A DNA stretch of 64,000 bases from Acidovorax sp. NB1 (GCF_005405905.1 NZ_BJHU01000021.1:186001-250000); one strand, 5' to 3'. Counted from the first letter of the stretch, positions 9,909-19,485 are shown. The notes: generated by a model not told the origin, from the letters alone. Numbers and translations: made by a program.

Positions 9909-11014
9909 TTTCCAGCGCCACCGATCAACCCCGACCGCAGTCCGACGAAGACGCAGCTGCAGCAGAACACCTGCCCGAGGTTCAGCGCCTCGTGGATGCC
10001 GTCCGCGCGTGCCTGAACGCTCTGCCTGCGATCAAGTCGAAGGGGGAGCCAACAAGCAAATCCGCAGCCACGCAGGAGGAGTACCTGAAGCTGGCAAGGC
10101 AGCTGCTTTATCGCGGCAACACCGGCGAGGACGACCTCGTTTCAGTGGTGAGCAACACTGGCCGCTCAACCACGTTCTACAAGCGCTTGGCCGCTCTTCG
10201 GTATCACTGCCTCTGGAGCGTCGGTGCGATGTCATCGGCTCTGCCACAGGCATGGGACACATCGACCCGCGAACGGTTGATGGCCTCGTGCAGCCAACTG
10301 TTGATGACCATGCGGGCCCTGGTCCGGCTTCAGCAGCAAGGGATGACGCAGCCAAGGTCCAAGCGCCGAAGCAAGCGCCAGGCGCTGCGTGGACTGCCAT
10401 CCACGTGGAGGGAAGACATTTGCGCACGCGGCATGCATGGCAAGTACGCCGACGCGCTCTTGATCTCCGCGCTGACTGGCGCCCGCCCTTCCGAGCTGGC
10501 GACAGGAATCGATGTGTGGGTGGAATTCGACGACCTGCTGCGCAAGCACATCCTCTGCTTGCATGTGATTGGCGTCAAAGTCAAAGCAAGCCAGGGCCAA
10601 CCGAATCGCTTTGTGGCCTACGCGGAGGACGACGCCCATCCACTGGTTGCTGCCCTTGCACGGCGACTCAGGATGGAGCCTGGAAAAAAGCTGCATGTCC
10701 AGATTGCCAGCGCTGCCAACTTCACAACCGAAGTCCGACGGCTCGGGCACGCCCTCTGGCGGGACCACGCTCACACAATCACCGCCACCTGCTTTCGACA
10801 CCAGTGGTCCGCAGACCTTAAGGCGTCAGGCGACGGAGATGCCGCCAGCCGTGGTCTTGGCCACCGCAGCAGCAAGACACGCCGCAATTACGGCACAGCG
10901 CACCAGGCGAGCAGCGGGCGCGTCTTGCGCCCGGTTCGCGTCGAAGCGGAATTGCCCGTGAAGACGCAGCAATCCTGGCCTCGCCTCGAAGCTAAAGCGC
11001 CGCGACTGGAATGA
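9893..11014 (+). CDS. Tyrosine-recombinase-like protein, degenerate catalytic box
   Basis: A 373-residue protein whose C-terminal half has the tyrosine recombinase fold: GARPSEL (Arg198), a candidate lysine at 229 or 231, FRHQW (Arg302), LGHRSSKT (His324) and NYG (Tyr333). The usual histidine three residues before Arg302 is Thr299, a deviation from H-x-x-R. The start overlaps the initiator gene by 16 nt, so the two are co-expressed. A role in dimer resolution or copy control of the element is inferred from this pairing; it is clearly distinct from the integrase at 34111-35223. It could also be a DNA-binding protein that has lost catalysis. Confidence 0.65.
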   Translation: MDEAVISSATDQPRPQSDEDAAAAEHLPEVQRLVDAVRACLNALPAIKSKGEPTSKSAATQEEYLKLARQLLYRGNTGEDDLVSVVSNTGRSTTFYKRLAALRYHCLWSVGAMSSALPQAWDTSTRERLMASCSQLLMTMRALVRLQQQGMTQPRSKRRSKRQALRGLPSTWREDICARGMHGKYADALLISALTGARPSELATGIDVWVEFDDLLRKHILCLHVIGVKVKASQGQPNRFVAYAEDDAHPLVAALARRLRMEPGKKLHVQIASAANFTTEVRRLGHALWRDHAHTITATCFRHQWSADLKASGDGDAASRGLGHRSSKTRRNYGTAHQASSGRVLRPVRVEAELPVKTQQSWPRLEAKAPRLE

Positions 11015-11030
11015 GGGAACGCGAACGACG

Positions 11031-11069
11031 AATGGGGCAATGACGCCAGTCATTGCCCCATTTCTGTTT
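11031..11069 (+). terminator. Strong terminator after the replication module
   Basis: A perfect 14-bp stem, AATGGGGCAATGAC (11031-11044) and GTCATTGCCCCATT (11049-11062), has a GCCA loop and is followed by TTTCTGTTT. It closes the AlpA-like/initiator/recombinase operon. Confidence 0.9.
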
Positions 11070-11187
11070 GGATATCCAGCCGTGATCTACGACCCCCTGC
11101 CACTGCGCCCGGCCTGGTGCAACATTGCATTGCGCTATTGCATGCAAAGGCAGTACATTTACCAGACACCATTGACGAGACGCTGCC

Positions 11188-11379
11188 ATGTCACGCCTGA
11201 AGGACGAAACCCTTTCCATCCGCACCTCCGCCGAGATCAAGCAGCTTTTGCGCTTGGCGGCTGATCGCGAGCGTCGCTCGGTGGCGTCGATGATCGAAAT
11301 TTTGGTGTTGGAGTACGCGCGCAGCCATGACTTGAGACTGGACCGCCCGAACGGAGAACCGGCCAAGGCGAGCGCTTGA
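11188..11379 (+). CDS. Small ribbon-helix-helix protein
   Basis: A 63-residue protein, MSRLKDETLSIRTSAEIKQL followed by LRLAADRERRSVASMIEILV, with the beta-strand plus two-helix pattern of Arc/CopG/MetJ DNA-binding proteins. A 10-bp palindrome TTGCATGCAA lies at 11138-11147, 41 bp upstream, and could be its operator. It stands alone between the replication module and hsdR, so it may regulate the RM operon or be the remaining half of an antitoxin pair; no toxin gene is adjacent. Confidence 0.65.
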   Translation: MSRLKDETLSIRTSAEIKQLLRLAADRERRSVASMIEILVLEYARSHDLRLDRPNGEPAKASA

Positions 11380-11450
11380 CGTGGCCACCCTAGCCACAGG
11401 GAGCCGCCTGCCCGCAAACCACACATATCCATGACGGCAGGAACAGATTC

Positions 11451-14447
11451 ATGACGACCACAGAACACCAAATCGAGCTTGACCTGATCGCCAAGCTCGG
11501 TGACCTCAAATACAGCTACCGCCCAGACATTCGCGACCGAGCTGCGTTGGAAGCTAACTTCCGCACCAAGTTCGAAGCGCTCAACCGAGTGCGGTTGACC
11601 GACAGCGAGTTCCTACGCCTGTTGGACAGCATCATCACGCCCGATGTCTACAAGGCGGCACAAACGCTGCGCAACATCAACGCCTTCGAGCGCGACGATG
11701 GCACGCCGCTGAACTACACCCTGGTGAACATCCGGGACTGGTGCAAGAACGACTTCGAGGTCGTCAACCAGCTGCGCATGAACACCGACAACAGCCATCA
11801 CCGCTACGACGTGATGCTGCTCATCAACGGCGTGCCGGTGGTGCAGATCGAGCTGAAGACGCTGGCGGTCAGCCCGCGCCGTGCCATGCAGCAGATCGTC
11901 GATTACAAGGGCGACCCCGGCAACGGCTATGGCAAGACGCTGCTTTGCTTCTTGCAGCTCTTCATCGTCAGCAACCGCACCGACACCTGGTACTTCGCCA
12001 ACAACAACGCCCGGCACTTCAGTTTCAATGCCGATGAGCGCTTCTTGCCGGTCTACCAGTTCGCCAGCGAGGACAACAAGAAGGTCACCCAGCTCGATAG
12101 CTTCGCCGAGAAGTTCCTCGCCAAGTGCACCCTGGGCCAGATGATCAGCCGCTACATGGTGCTGGTGGCCAGCGAGCAGAAGCTGCTGATGATGCGGCCG
12201 TACCAAATCTACGCCGTCAAAGCCATCGTGGAGTGCATCCACCAGAACTGCGGCAACGGCTACATCTGGCACACCACGGGGTCAGGCAAGACCCTGACCT
12301 CGTTCAAGGCGTCCACCCTGCTCAAGGACAACCCGGACATCGACAAGTGCCTGTTCGTGGTTGACCGCAAGGACCTGGATCGCCAGACACGTGAAGAATT
12401 CAACCGGTTCCAGGAAGGCTGCGTCGAAGAGAACACCAACACCGAGGCGCTGGTGCGCCGCCTGCTGTCTGACGACTATGCCGACAAGGTGATCGTCACC
12501 ACCATCCAAAAGCTCGGCCTGGCGCTGGACGAAAACAGCAAGCGCAACAAGCAGAAGGAAAAGCAGGGCCAGGAGACCTACAAGCAGCGTTTGGAGCCCC
12601 TGCGCGAGCAGCGCGTGGTGTTCATCTTCGACGAGTGCCACCGCTCGCAGTTTGGCGACAACCACAAGGCCATCAAGGAGTTCTTCCCGAAGGCCCAGTT
12701 GTTTGGCTTCACTGGCACCCCGATCTTCAAGGACAACGCGACGGCCGTACAGATTGAAGGCCAGCAGGCCAGCTACCGCACCACGGATGACCTGTTCCAG
12801 CGATGCCTGCACGAATACACGATCACGCACGCCATCGAGGACCAGAACGTCCTGAAGTTCCACATCGACTTCTTCAAGCCCGAGGGCAAGAAGCCGCCCA
12901 AGCCGGGCGAGGGCTTGCCGAAAGCCAAGGTCATCGAGACCATCCTGGCCAAGCACGATGCTGCCACCAACGGGCGCAAGTTCAATGCTGTGCTGGCCAC
13001 CGCCAGCATCAATGACGCCATCGAGTACTTCGAGGCCTTCAAAGAACTGCAGGACAAAAAGCAGGCTGAGGATGACGGCTTCGTCCCGCTGAACGTGGCC
13101 TGCGTGTTCTCTCCCCCTGCCGAAGGCAACAAGGACGTGCAGCAGATTCAGGAAGACCTGCCGCAGGAGAAGGCCGACAACCAGCAGGACCCCGAAGGCA
13201 AGAAGGCCGCGCTCACGCGCATCATGGCCGACTACAACGCGCGTTTCGGTACCAACCACCGCATTGCTGAGTTCGACCTGTACTACCAGGATGTGCAGAA
13301 GCGCATCAAAGACCAGCAGTACCCGAATGCCGATCTGCCGCACAGCCAAAAGATCGACATCACCATCGTGGTGGACATGCTGCTCACCGGTTTCGACTCC
13401 AAGTACCTCAACACGCTGTACGTGGACAAGAACCTCAAGTACCACGGCCTGATCCAGGCGTTCTCCCGCACCAACCGCGTCTTGAACGACAGCAAGCCCT
13501 ACGGCAACGTGCTCGACTTCCGCCAGCAGCAAAAGCCCGTGGAAGAGTCCATCGCGCTCTTCTCGGGTGAGAAGACCAACAACCCGCGTGAAATCTGGCT
13601 GGTAGATCCAGCGCCCAAGGTCATCGACACCTTGCAAGCCGCCACCCAGAAGCTGGCGGACTTCATGCAGTCACAAGGCCTGACGAACGCCCCAGAGGAA
13701 GTCGCGAACCTGAAGGGCGACGCCGCCCGCAGCCAGTTCGTCAACCTCTTCAAAGAAGTGCAGCGGCTTAAAACGCAGCTGGACCAATACACCGACCTGT
13801 CGGAAGAGCAGAAAACGCAGATCACCCGGATCGTGCCGCCCGACCAGATGCTGGGCTTCAAGGGCGTATACCTGGAGACCGCCAAGCGCTTGAAGGCCCT
13901 GCAAGACCGCGACCAAACGCCGCCCGAAGTGCAGCAGCTCGACTTCGAGTTCGTGCTCTTCGCCTCGGCGGTGATCGACTACGACTACATCATGGGCCTG
14001 ATCGCGCGCATGACGCAGCAGAAGCCCGGCAAGCTGACCTTGAACCGCGAGCAACTCATCGGCCTGATCCAAGCCGATGCCAAGTTCATCGACGACCGCG
14101 ACGACATCGCCGAGTACATCCGTGGCCTGCCCGTGGGACAGGCGCTGGACGAAGACGCCATTCGCAAAGGCTTTGATCGTTTCAAGGCCGAAAAGAAGAG
14201 CCGGGTGCTGTCAGAGGTGGCCCTACGCCATGGCCTGGGAGCTGATGCGCTGCGAGGCTTCGTCGATGGCGTGCTGCGCCGCCGCATCTTTGATGGCGAA
14301 GCGCTGAGCGAGTTGATGGCACCACTGGATCTGAGTTGGAAGGCCCGCACACAGAAGGAATTGGCGTTGATGGAAGAACTGACGCCGCTGCTGCACAAAC
14401 TGGCGCAAGGGCGAGAGATTTCAGGTTTGAGTGCGTATGAACAATAA
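11451..14447 (+). CDS. hsdR: Type I restriction enzyme, R subunit
   Basis: A 998-residue motor and nuclease subunit. The N-terminal PD-(D/E)xK nuclease is visible as Asp120 (RYDVMLL) and Glu134-x-Lys136 (QIELK). The SF2 translocase has Walker A HTTGSGKT (274-281), DECH (393-396) and the downstream motif FTGTPIF. The C-terminal helical region contacts HsdM. The complex cuts unmodified DNA far from its site after ATP-driven translocation. Gene order is R-S-nuclease-M with overlapping starts, so one transcript is likely; R-first order is unusual. Confidence 0.95.
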   Translation: MTTTEHQIELDLIAKLGDLKYSYRPDIRDRAALEANFRTKFEALNRVRLTDSEFLRLLDSIITPDVYKAAQTLRNINAFERDDGTPLNYTLVNIRDWCKNDFEVVNQLRMNTDNSHHRYDVMLLINGVPVVQIELKTLAVSPRRAMQQIVDYKGDPGNGYGKTLLCFLQLFIVSNRTDTWYFANNNARHFSFNADERFLPVYQFASEDNKKVTQLDSFAEKFLAKCTLGQMISRYMVLVASEQKLLMMRPYQIYAVKAIVECIHQNCGNGYIWHTTGSGKTLTSFKASTLLKDNPDIDKCLFVVDRKDLDRQTREEFNRFQEGCVEENTNTEALVRRLLSDDYADKVIVTTIQKLGLALDENSKRNKQKEKQGQETYKQRLEPLREQRVVFIFDECHRSQFGDNHKAIKEFFPKAQLFGFTGTPIFKDNATAVQIEGQQASYRTTDDLFQRCLHEYTITHAIEDQNVLKFHIDFFKPEGKKPPKPGEGLPKAKVIETILAKHDAATNGRKFNAVLATASINDAIEYFEAFKELQDKKQAEDDGFVPLNVACVFSPPAEGNKDVQQIQEDLPQEKADNQQDPEGKKAALTRIMADYNARFGTNHRIAEFDLYYQDVQKRIKDQQYPNADLPHSQKIDITIVVDMLLTGFDSKYLNTLYVDKNLKYHGLIQAFSRTNRVLNDSKPYGNVLDFRQQQKPVEESIALFSGEKTNNPREIWLVDPAPKVIDTLQAATQKLADFMQSQGLTNAPEEVANLKGDAARSQFVNLFKEVQRLKTQLDQYTDLSEEQKTQITRIVPPDQMLGFKGVYLETAKRLKALQDRDQTPPEVQQLDFEFVLFASAVIDYDYIMGLIARMTQQKPGKLTLNREQLIGLIQADAKFIDDRDDIAEYIRGLPVGQALDEDAIRKGFDRFKAEKKSRVLSEVALRHGLGADALRGFVDGVLRRRIFDGEALSELMAPLDLSWKARTQKELALMEELTPLLHKLAQGREISGLSAYEQ

Positions 14448-14460
14448 GGAAAAGAGCGCC

Positions 14461-15714
14461 ATGCGCGAAGACAAGAACGGGCCAGGACTGGTCCCTCGGC
14501 TGCGGTTCCCGGAATTTTTGAATGCTGGGCAGTGGAGTGCGCCAACGCTCGCAGACATTTCCACGCCAGTCGAGGAGCGCGTCGGCGACAGAACCCTCAC
14601 ACCAGTCAGCATCTCGGCAGGTATCGGATTTGTCCCGCAGGCCGAGAAGTTTGGCCGCGACATCTCGGGCAACCAATATCGGATGTATACCGTGGTACGA
14701 GACGGTGACTTTGTTTACAACAAGGGAAATTCACTCAAATTCCCTCAAGGATGCGTATACGACCTTCAGGGCTGGGGTGAAGCAGCTGCGCCTAACGTAT
14801 TTATCTGCTTCCGACCAAAAGCCGGGTATGAAAATAGCTTTTTGCGGCAGTGCTTTGAGCAAAATATTCATGGGATCCAGCTCAAAAAGAAGATTACCAG
14901 CGGCGCTCGAAGCAATGGCCTACTAAATATTAGCAAGGAAGCGTTTCTTGGGATAAAGATTCCGACACCCAGTCAAGCAGAACAGCGCCACATTGGTGAA
15001 TGCCTGTCTTCGCTGGATAACACGATTGCCGGAGAAGTCAAAAAGCTCGAAGCCCTCAGGCTGCATAAAGATGGCTTGATGCAAAGGCTTTTCCCGAGCA
15101 CTGAAAGATCTATCCCCGAGCTACGGTTTCCGGAGTTTGATGACGGTAGTGCCTGGCCAAAAGTTCCAGCTGGAGATGTTTTCACCAATCGGATCGAGCG
15201 CGGGAGATCTGATCTTCCAATTTACTCGGTAACGATGACTGACGGGATGGTCCCGCGCGCCTCGCTAGATCGAAAAATTGAAGATACAGCAGTGGCTGGA
15301 GTCAACAAGACGGCACGCGCAGGCGATATTGCTTACAACATGATGCGGATGTGGCAAGGCGCTTTAGGCGTTGCCCCTGAGAATTGCATGGTTAGCCCCG
15401 CGTACATTGTTCTTGAGCCACAAGGCATCAATCCATTCTTTTACTTTTATCTATTGAAGAAACCTCAACTCCTTCATATTCTAACTGCCCATTCAAGAGG
15501 CTTGACGGAGGATCGATTGCGGCTTTACTACGACGATTTTGCGAAGATTAAACTACCATGCCCCCCACTAGCTGAGCAAAATCGAATCGCGGACTGCCTG
15601 CTATCAGTCGACCAACTCATCACCGCCCAAATTAAACGAGTTAATGCGATCAAAACTCAAAAGAAGGGACTGATGCAGCGGCTCTTTCCCGACCTAAGCC
15701 GGGTGGGTGTATGA
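14461..15714 (+). CDS. hsdS: Type I restriction-modification specificity subunit
   Basis: About 417 residues with two target-recognition domains (about 10-180 and 225-390) separated by helical spacers. The halves end in the repeated segments DGLMQRLFP and KGLMQRLFP, the internal symmetry of HsdS. It sets the DNA site for both methylation and cleavage. The ATG at 14461 follows AAGGAA; upstream in-frame ATGs at 14431 and 14437 overlap hsdR. The domains are visibly richer in A+T than the flanking hsd genes, as often seen for horizontally exchanged HsdS modules. Confidence 0.93.
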   Translation: MREDKNGPGLVPRLRFPEFLNAGQWSAPTLADISTPVEERVGDRTLTPVSISAGIGFVPQAEKFGRDISGNQYRMYTVVRDGDFVYNKGNSLKFPQGCVYDLQGWGEAAAPNVFICFRPKAGYENSFLRQCFEQNIHGIQLKKKITSGARSNGLLNISKEAFLGIKIPTPSQAEQRHIGECLSSLDNTIAGEVKKLEALRLHKDGLMQRLFPSTERSIPELRFPEFDDGSAWPKVPAGDVFTNRIERGRSDLPIYSVTMTDGMVPRASLDRKIEDTAVAGVNKTARAGDIAYNMMRMWQGALGVAPENCMVSPAYIVLEPQGINPFFYFYLLKKPQLLHILTAHSRGLTEDRLRLYYDDFAKIKLPCPPLAEQNRIADCLLSVDQLITAQIKRVNAIKTQKKGLMQRLFPDLSRVGV

Positions 15715-16850
15715 AACAGGGCCAAACCTTCGCCGACTTGCCACAAGTGGCCTCGCATCTGCGCCGAGAACTGGAGAATAAAAAGACTATCGTCTTGTAT
15801 GCCTACAACGGCACTGGCAAGACGCGCCTGTCCATGGCCTTCAAGGACATTGGAAAACAAGGCGGCGCCAACGCAGAAGCGCGTGACACCCTGTACTTCA
15901 ATGCCTTCACCGAGGACCTGTTCCACTGGGATAACGACCTAGAGGGTGACAGCGACCGCAAGCTGACGCTGAACGCCAGCTCGCGCTTCTTCGCCGGCTT
16001 GGCAGAGTTGGAGATGGACAACCGCATCCGCCCGTTGCTGCAGCGCTATGCGGACTTTGACTTCCGCATCGACACCCAGGAATGGGCGGTGCGGTTTTCG
16101 CGCACAGTGGACGGGCAGGTCATCGACAACATCAAGGTCTCTCGTGGGGAAGAGAACATCTTTGTTTGGTGCTTCTTCCTCGCCGTCATGCGGCTGGCGA
16201 TGGACCCGGAGATTGAGGCTTACCGCTGGGTGAAGTACGTCTACATCGACGACCCGATTTCGTCGCTCGATGAGCACAACGCCATTTCGGTGGGCAACCA
16301 CTTGGCGCAGCTCTTGAACAAAGCAGACAACCCGCTGAAGGTCGTTATCTCGTCGCACCATCCGCTGTTCTTCAACGTGATGCACAACGAACTGGATGCG
16401 CGCAAGTCGAAGAAGGTCTCGGCGCACTTCTTGTCGCGATCCAAAACGGATGGTTCATACACCTTGGCCTACACCGGGGCGACCCCGTTCTTTCACCATG
16501 TGGCGGTGCTGACGGACCTGTACCAGGCGGCGCAATCGGGCGAGCTGTACACCTACCACTTCAACATGCTGCGCTCGGTGCTGGAGAAGTCAGCGAGCTT
16601 CCATGGCTTCTCGAAGTTCTCGGCCTGCATCCCAACCGACGATGCGGACGACCCGGAAGGCGTGCTGCATGCCCGGCTCATCAACATCCTGAGCCACGGC
16701 GACTATTCCTTGTTCGAACCCAAGCCGATGGGGGACGAGAACAAGGAGCACTTCAAGACGATTCTGAATGGCTTCCTGAGCCGTTACCCATTCAACCCCG
16801 ATTTGTTCTCCCAGCCTGCTCCGGCTGCCGCACCCGCAGGTACACCATGA
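15711..16850 (+). CDS. prrC: PrrC-family anticodon nuclease (latent tRNA-cutting toxin)
   Basis: A 379-residue protein with an ABC-type NTPase core: Walker A YNGTGKT (32-38), a signature-like SRGEEN (144-149) and Walker B VYIDDPISSLD (177-187). The C-terminal third has Arg288-x3-Glu292 (LRSVLEK) and His329 (ILSHGDY), matching the R-x3-E...H catalytic arrangement known for PrrC and RloC nucleases. Length is near that of PrrC (about 396) and lacks the long zinc-hook insert of RloC. In E. coli PrrC is held silent by its type I RM partner and cuts tRNA-Lys when a phage inhibitor disarms restriction. Here it lies between hsdS and hsdM with 4-nt overlaps on both sides, which supports the same logic. 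The tRNA target is unknown. Confidence 0.85.
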   Translation: MKQGQTFADLPQVASHLRRELENKKTIVLYAYNGTGKTRLSMAFKDIGKQGGANAEARDTLYFNAFTEDLFHWDNDLEGDSDRKLTLNASSRFFAGLAELEMDNRIRPLLQRYADFDFRIDTQEWAVRFSRTVDGQVIDNIKVSRGEENIFVWCFFLAVMRLAMDPEIEAYRWVKYVYIDDPISSLDEHNAISVGNHLAQLLNKADNPLKVVISSHHPLFFNVMHNELDARKSKKVSAHFLSRSKTDGSYTLAYTGATPFFHHVAVLTDLYQAAQSGELYTYHFNMLRSVLEKSASFHGFSKFSACIPTDDADDPEGVLHARLINILSHGDYSLFEPKPMGDENKEHFKTILNGFLSRYPFNPDLFSQPAPAAAPAGTP

Positions 16851-18454
16851 CCGATTACGAAAAGCAAAAACTAGGCAAGACCCTTTGGGCGATTGCGGAC
16901 CAACTGCGCGGTGCCATGAACGCGGACGACTTCCGCGACTACATGCTCGCCTTCCTGTTCCTGCGCTACCTCTCGGACAACTACGAGGCCGCCGCAAAGA
17001 AGGAACTGGGCCAAGACTACCCGAAGCAGATCGACGGTTCAGTCACTACGCCGCTGCAGCTTTGGTACGAGGCCAACGAAGGCGACGTGAAGGAGTTCGA
17101 GAAGCAGATGCGCCGCAAGGTGCATTACGTGATCGAACCTCAATACCTATGGGGCAACATCGCCGAGATGGCACGCACCCAAGATGCGATGTTGCTGAAC
17201 ACGCTTCAGCGCGGGCTGGGCTACATCGAGACTGAATCCTTCGCCAGCACGTTCCGGGGCTTGTTCTCTGAGATCAACCTGGCCTCGGACAAGCTGGGCA
17301 AGACGTACACGGAGCGCAATGCCCAGCTGTGCAAGATCATCAAGGAGATTGCAGACGGGCTGAGCCAGTTCTCGACTGACAGCGATACGTTGGGCGATGC
17401 CTACGAGTATCTGATCGGCCAGTTCGCAGCAGGCTCAGGCAAGAAGGCGGGCGAGTTCTATACCCCGCAGCCCATTTCCAGCATCCTGTCAGCCATCGTC
17501 ACGCTGGACGGGCAAGAGCCCGCCACGGGCCAGCGCTCGCACCTGGACAGCGTGTTGGACTTTGCCTGCGGGTCTGGTTCGCTGCTGCTGAACGTGCGCC
17601 ACCGCATGGGGCCGCACGGCATCGGCAAAATCTATGGGCAAGAAAAGAACATCACCACCTACAACCTGGCGCGCATGAACATGCTGCTGCATGGGGTGAA
17701 GGATTCGGAGTTCGACATCTTTCACGGCGACACCCTGCTCAACGAGTGGGATGACCTGCGTGAGACCAATCCGGCCAAGATGCCGAAGTTCGATGCGGTG
17801 GTGGCCAACCCGCCGTTCAGTTATCGCTGGGAGCCCTCGGAATCGCTCAGCGAGGACATGCGCTTCAAGAACTATGGCCTGGCGCCCAAGTCGGCTGCGG
17901 ACTTCGCATTCCTGCTGCATGGCTTCCACTTCCTGAAGCAGGACGGCGTGATGGCCATCATCCTGCCGCACGGGGTGTTGTTCCGTGGCGGCGCCGAGGC
18001 ACGCATCCGCACCAAGCTCCTCAAGGATGGGCACATCGACACGGTGATTGGCCTGCCGGCCAACCTGTTCTTCTCCACGGGTATCCCGGTCTGCATCCTG
18101 GTGCTGAAGAAGTGCAAAAAGCCGGACGACGTGCTGTTCATCAATGCCGCCGAGGAGTACGACAAGGCCAAGCGGCAGAACGTGCTCCAGCCTGAGCACA
18201 TCAACAAGATCATCGGCACCTACCAGTTCCGCAAGGAAGAGCAGCGCTACTCGCGCCGGGTGAGCATGGAAGAAATCGAGAAGAACGATTTCAACCTGAA
18301 CATCTCGCGCTATGTGAGCACTGCGGAAGACGAAGAAGAGATCGACCTGGCAAAGGTGCACGAGGAGTTGGTGGCTTTGGATCGGAAGATCAAGACCGCC
18401 ACACAGCAGCACAACGAGTTCCTCAAGGAGCTGGGGCTGCCATTGCTGCCCTGA
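16847..18454 (+). CDS. hsdM: Type I restriction-modification methyltransferase subunit
   Basis: A 535-residue N6-adenine methyltransferase. The SAM motif is VLDFACGSGSLLLN (Asp238 to Gly244) and the catalytic motif is NPPF (321-324). The N-terminal helical domain (YEKQKLGKTLWAIADQLRG) is typical of HsdM. Two copies combine with one HsdS to methylate, and HsdR is added for restriction. The start overlaps the anticodon nuclease stop by 4 nt (ATGA). Confidence 0.96.
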   Translation: MTDYEKQKLGKTLWAIADQLRGAMNADDFRDYMLAFLFLRYLSDNYEAAAKKELGQDYPKQIDGSVTTPLQLWYEANEGDVKEFEKQMRRKVHYVIEPQYLWGNIAEMARTQDAMLLNTLQRGLGYIETESFASTFRGLFSEINLASDKLGKTYTERNAQLCKIIKEIADGLSQFSTDSDTLGDAYEYLIGQFAAGSGKKAGEFYTPQPISSILSAIVTLDGQEPATGQRSHLDSVLDFACGSGSLLLNVRHRMGPHGIGKIYGQEKNITTYNLARMNMLLHGVKDSEFDIFHGDTLLNEWDDLRETNPAKMPKFDAVVANPPFSYRWEPSESLSEDMRFKNYGLAPKSAADFAFLLHGFHFLKQDGVMAIILPHGVLFRGGAEARIRTKLLKDGHIDTVIGLPANLFFSTGIPVCILVLKKCKKPDDVLFINAAEEYDKAKRQNVLQPEHINKIIGTYQFRKEEQRYSRRVSMEEIEKNDFNLNISRYVSTAEDEEEIDLAKVHEELVALDRKIKTATQQHNEFLKELGLPLLP

Positions 18455-18475
18455 CTCTCCGGAAAGGCCGACCGC

Positions 18476-19468
18476 GTGAGCTATCCCAAACCCTGGAAGA
18501 GCTATGCCGATCAACTGGACCAGTTGATCGGCCGGGGCATGGTCGTCACCGACCGTGCTCGGGCGCTGGACTACCTGGAGCGCATTGGCTATTACCGCCT
18601 CAGCGGCTACTGGTTCGCGTTCCGCGAACGCAGCGAGCCGTTATGCCTGTTGGATGAGCACGGTCGCAAGCCTAAGAAGGTGCGCGAAGAGCGCATCGCC
18701 CTTGATGCCTTCCGGGCTGGGACCACCTTCCAGAATGCGGTGGACCTGTACGTCTTTGACAAGCAGCTTCGGCTGCTGGTCATGGACGCATTGGAACGCA
18801 TCGAAGTCGCGCTGCGCGTGGACGTGTCCCACACCCTTGGGCAACTTGACCGCTTTGCCTACCTCAAGCCCGAGCTCTTCCACGACGAGTTCAGCGTCAA
18901 GCTGGACAAGGATTCCGGCCTCACCCGGCACCACGAGTGGCTGGGCAAGCATGCCCAGTTGATCGGCCGCTCCAGGGAAGAATTCGTTCGGCACAACCGG
19001 ACGAAATATGGCCTACCACTGGCAATCTGGGTGGCCTGCGAGGTGTGGGACTTCGGCACGCTTTCGACGCTGTTCAACGGCCTTCGCGAGGCCGAGCAAG
19101 ACGCGATTGCCAGCCAGTACGGCGTGAGCAACGGCCGGGTGTTCGCGACATGGCTGCGAAGCCTGAACTATCTGCGCAATGTCTGTGCGCACCACAGCCG
19201 TCTCTGGAATCGGAACATCGTCGATCAGCCGAAGCTGCCGTCGTCTGCAGAGCAGGCCTGGGTCACACCGTTTGAGACCGATGCGCACGCGCGGGCGCGC
19301 TGCTTCTTGCTCTTGAAGATCACCCGACATCTGCTGGGCGTGGTCAATCCTCGGTCGAGCTGGCCTGATCGGATGAAAGCGCATCTGCTCGCCTTCCCCG
19401 ATCTCTCTCACCTCGGCCTGAACCTGGCGGGCATGGGCGCCCCTGGTGCGTGGGAGGCAGACTGGTGA
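18476..19468 (+). CDS. Abi_2 family abortive-infection protein (HEPN-type)
   Basis: A 330-residue protein with a GTG start and the Abi_2 (AbiD/AbiF-like) layout: LDYLERIGYYRLSGYWFAFR near the N-terminus, FDKQLRLLVMDALERIEVALR in the middle, and a C-terminal R-x4-H motif, LRNVCAHHSRLWNR (Arg234, His239). That motif is the RNase signature of HEPN domains. Abi_2 proteins act in phage exclusion by cell suicide, probably by cutting RNA. It starts 21 bp after hsdM and may be part of the same transcript; a stem-loop follows its stop. Confidence 0.85.
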   Translation: MSYPKPWKSYADQLDQLIGRGMVVTDRARALDYLERIGYYRLSGYWFAFRERSEPLCLLDEHGRKPKKVREERIALDAFRAGTTFQNAVDLYVFDKQLRLLVMDALERIEVALRVDVSHTLGQLDRFAYLKPELFHDEFSVKLDKDSGLTRHHEWLGKHAQLIGRSREEFVRHNRTKYGLPLAIWVACEVWDFGTLSTLFNGLREAEQDAIASQYGVSNGRVFATWLRSLNYLRNVCAHHSRLWNRNIVDQPKLPSSAEQAWVTPFETDAHARARCFLLLKITRHLLGVVNPRSSWPDRMKAHLLAFPDLSHLGLNLAGMGAPGAWEADW

Positions 19469-19485
19469 GCACAGGCAATAAAAAA

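Noticed and set aside
12282-13637. 451-codon open frame on the minus strand
   Set aside because: Antisense to hsdR; the Val/Leu-rich translation has no recognisable motifs.
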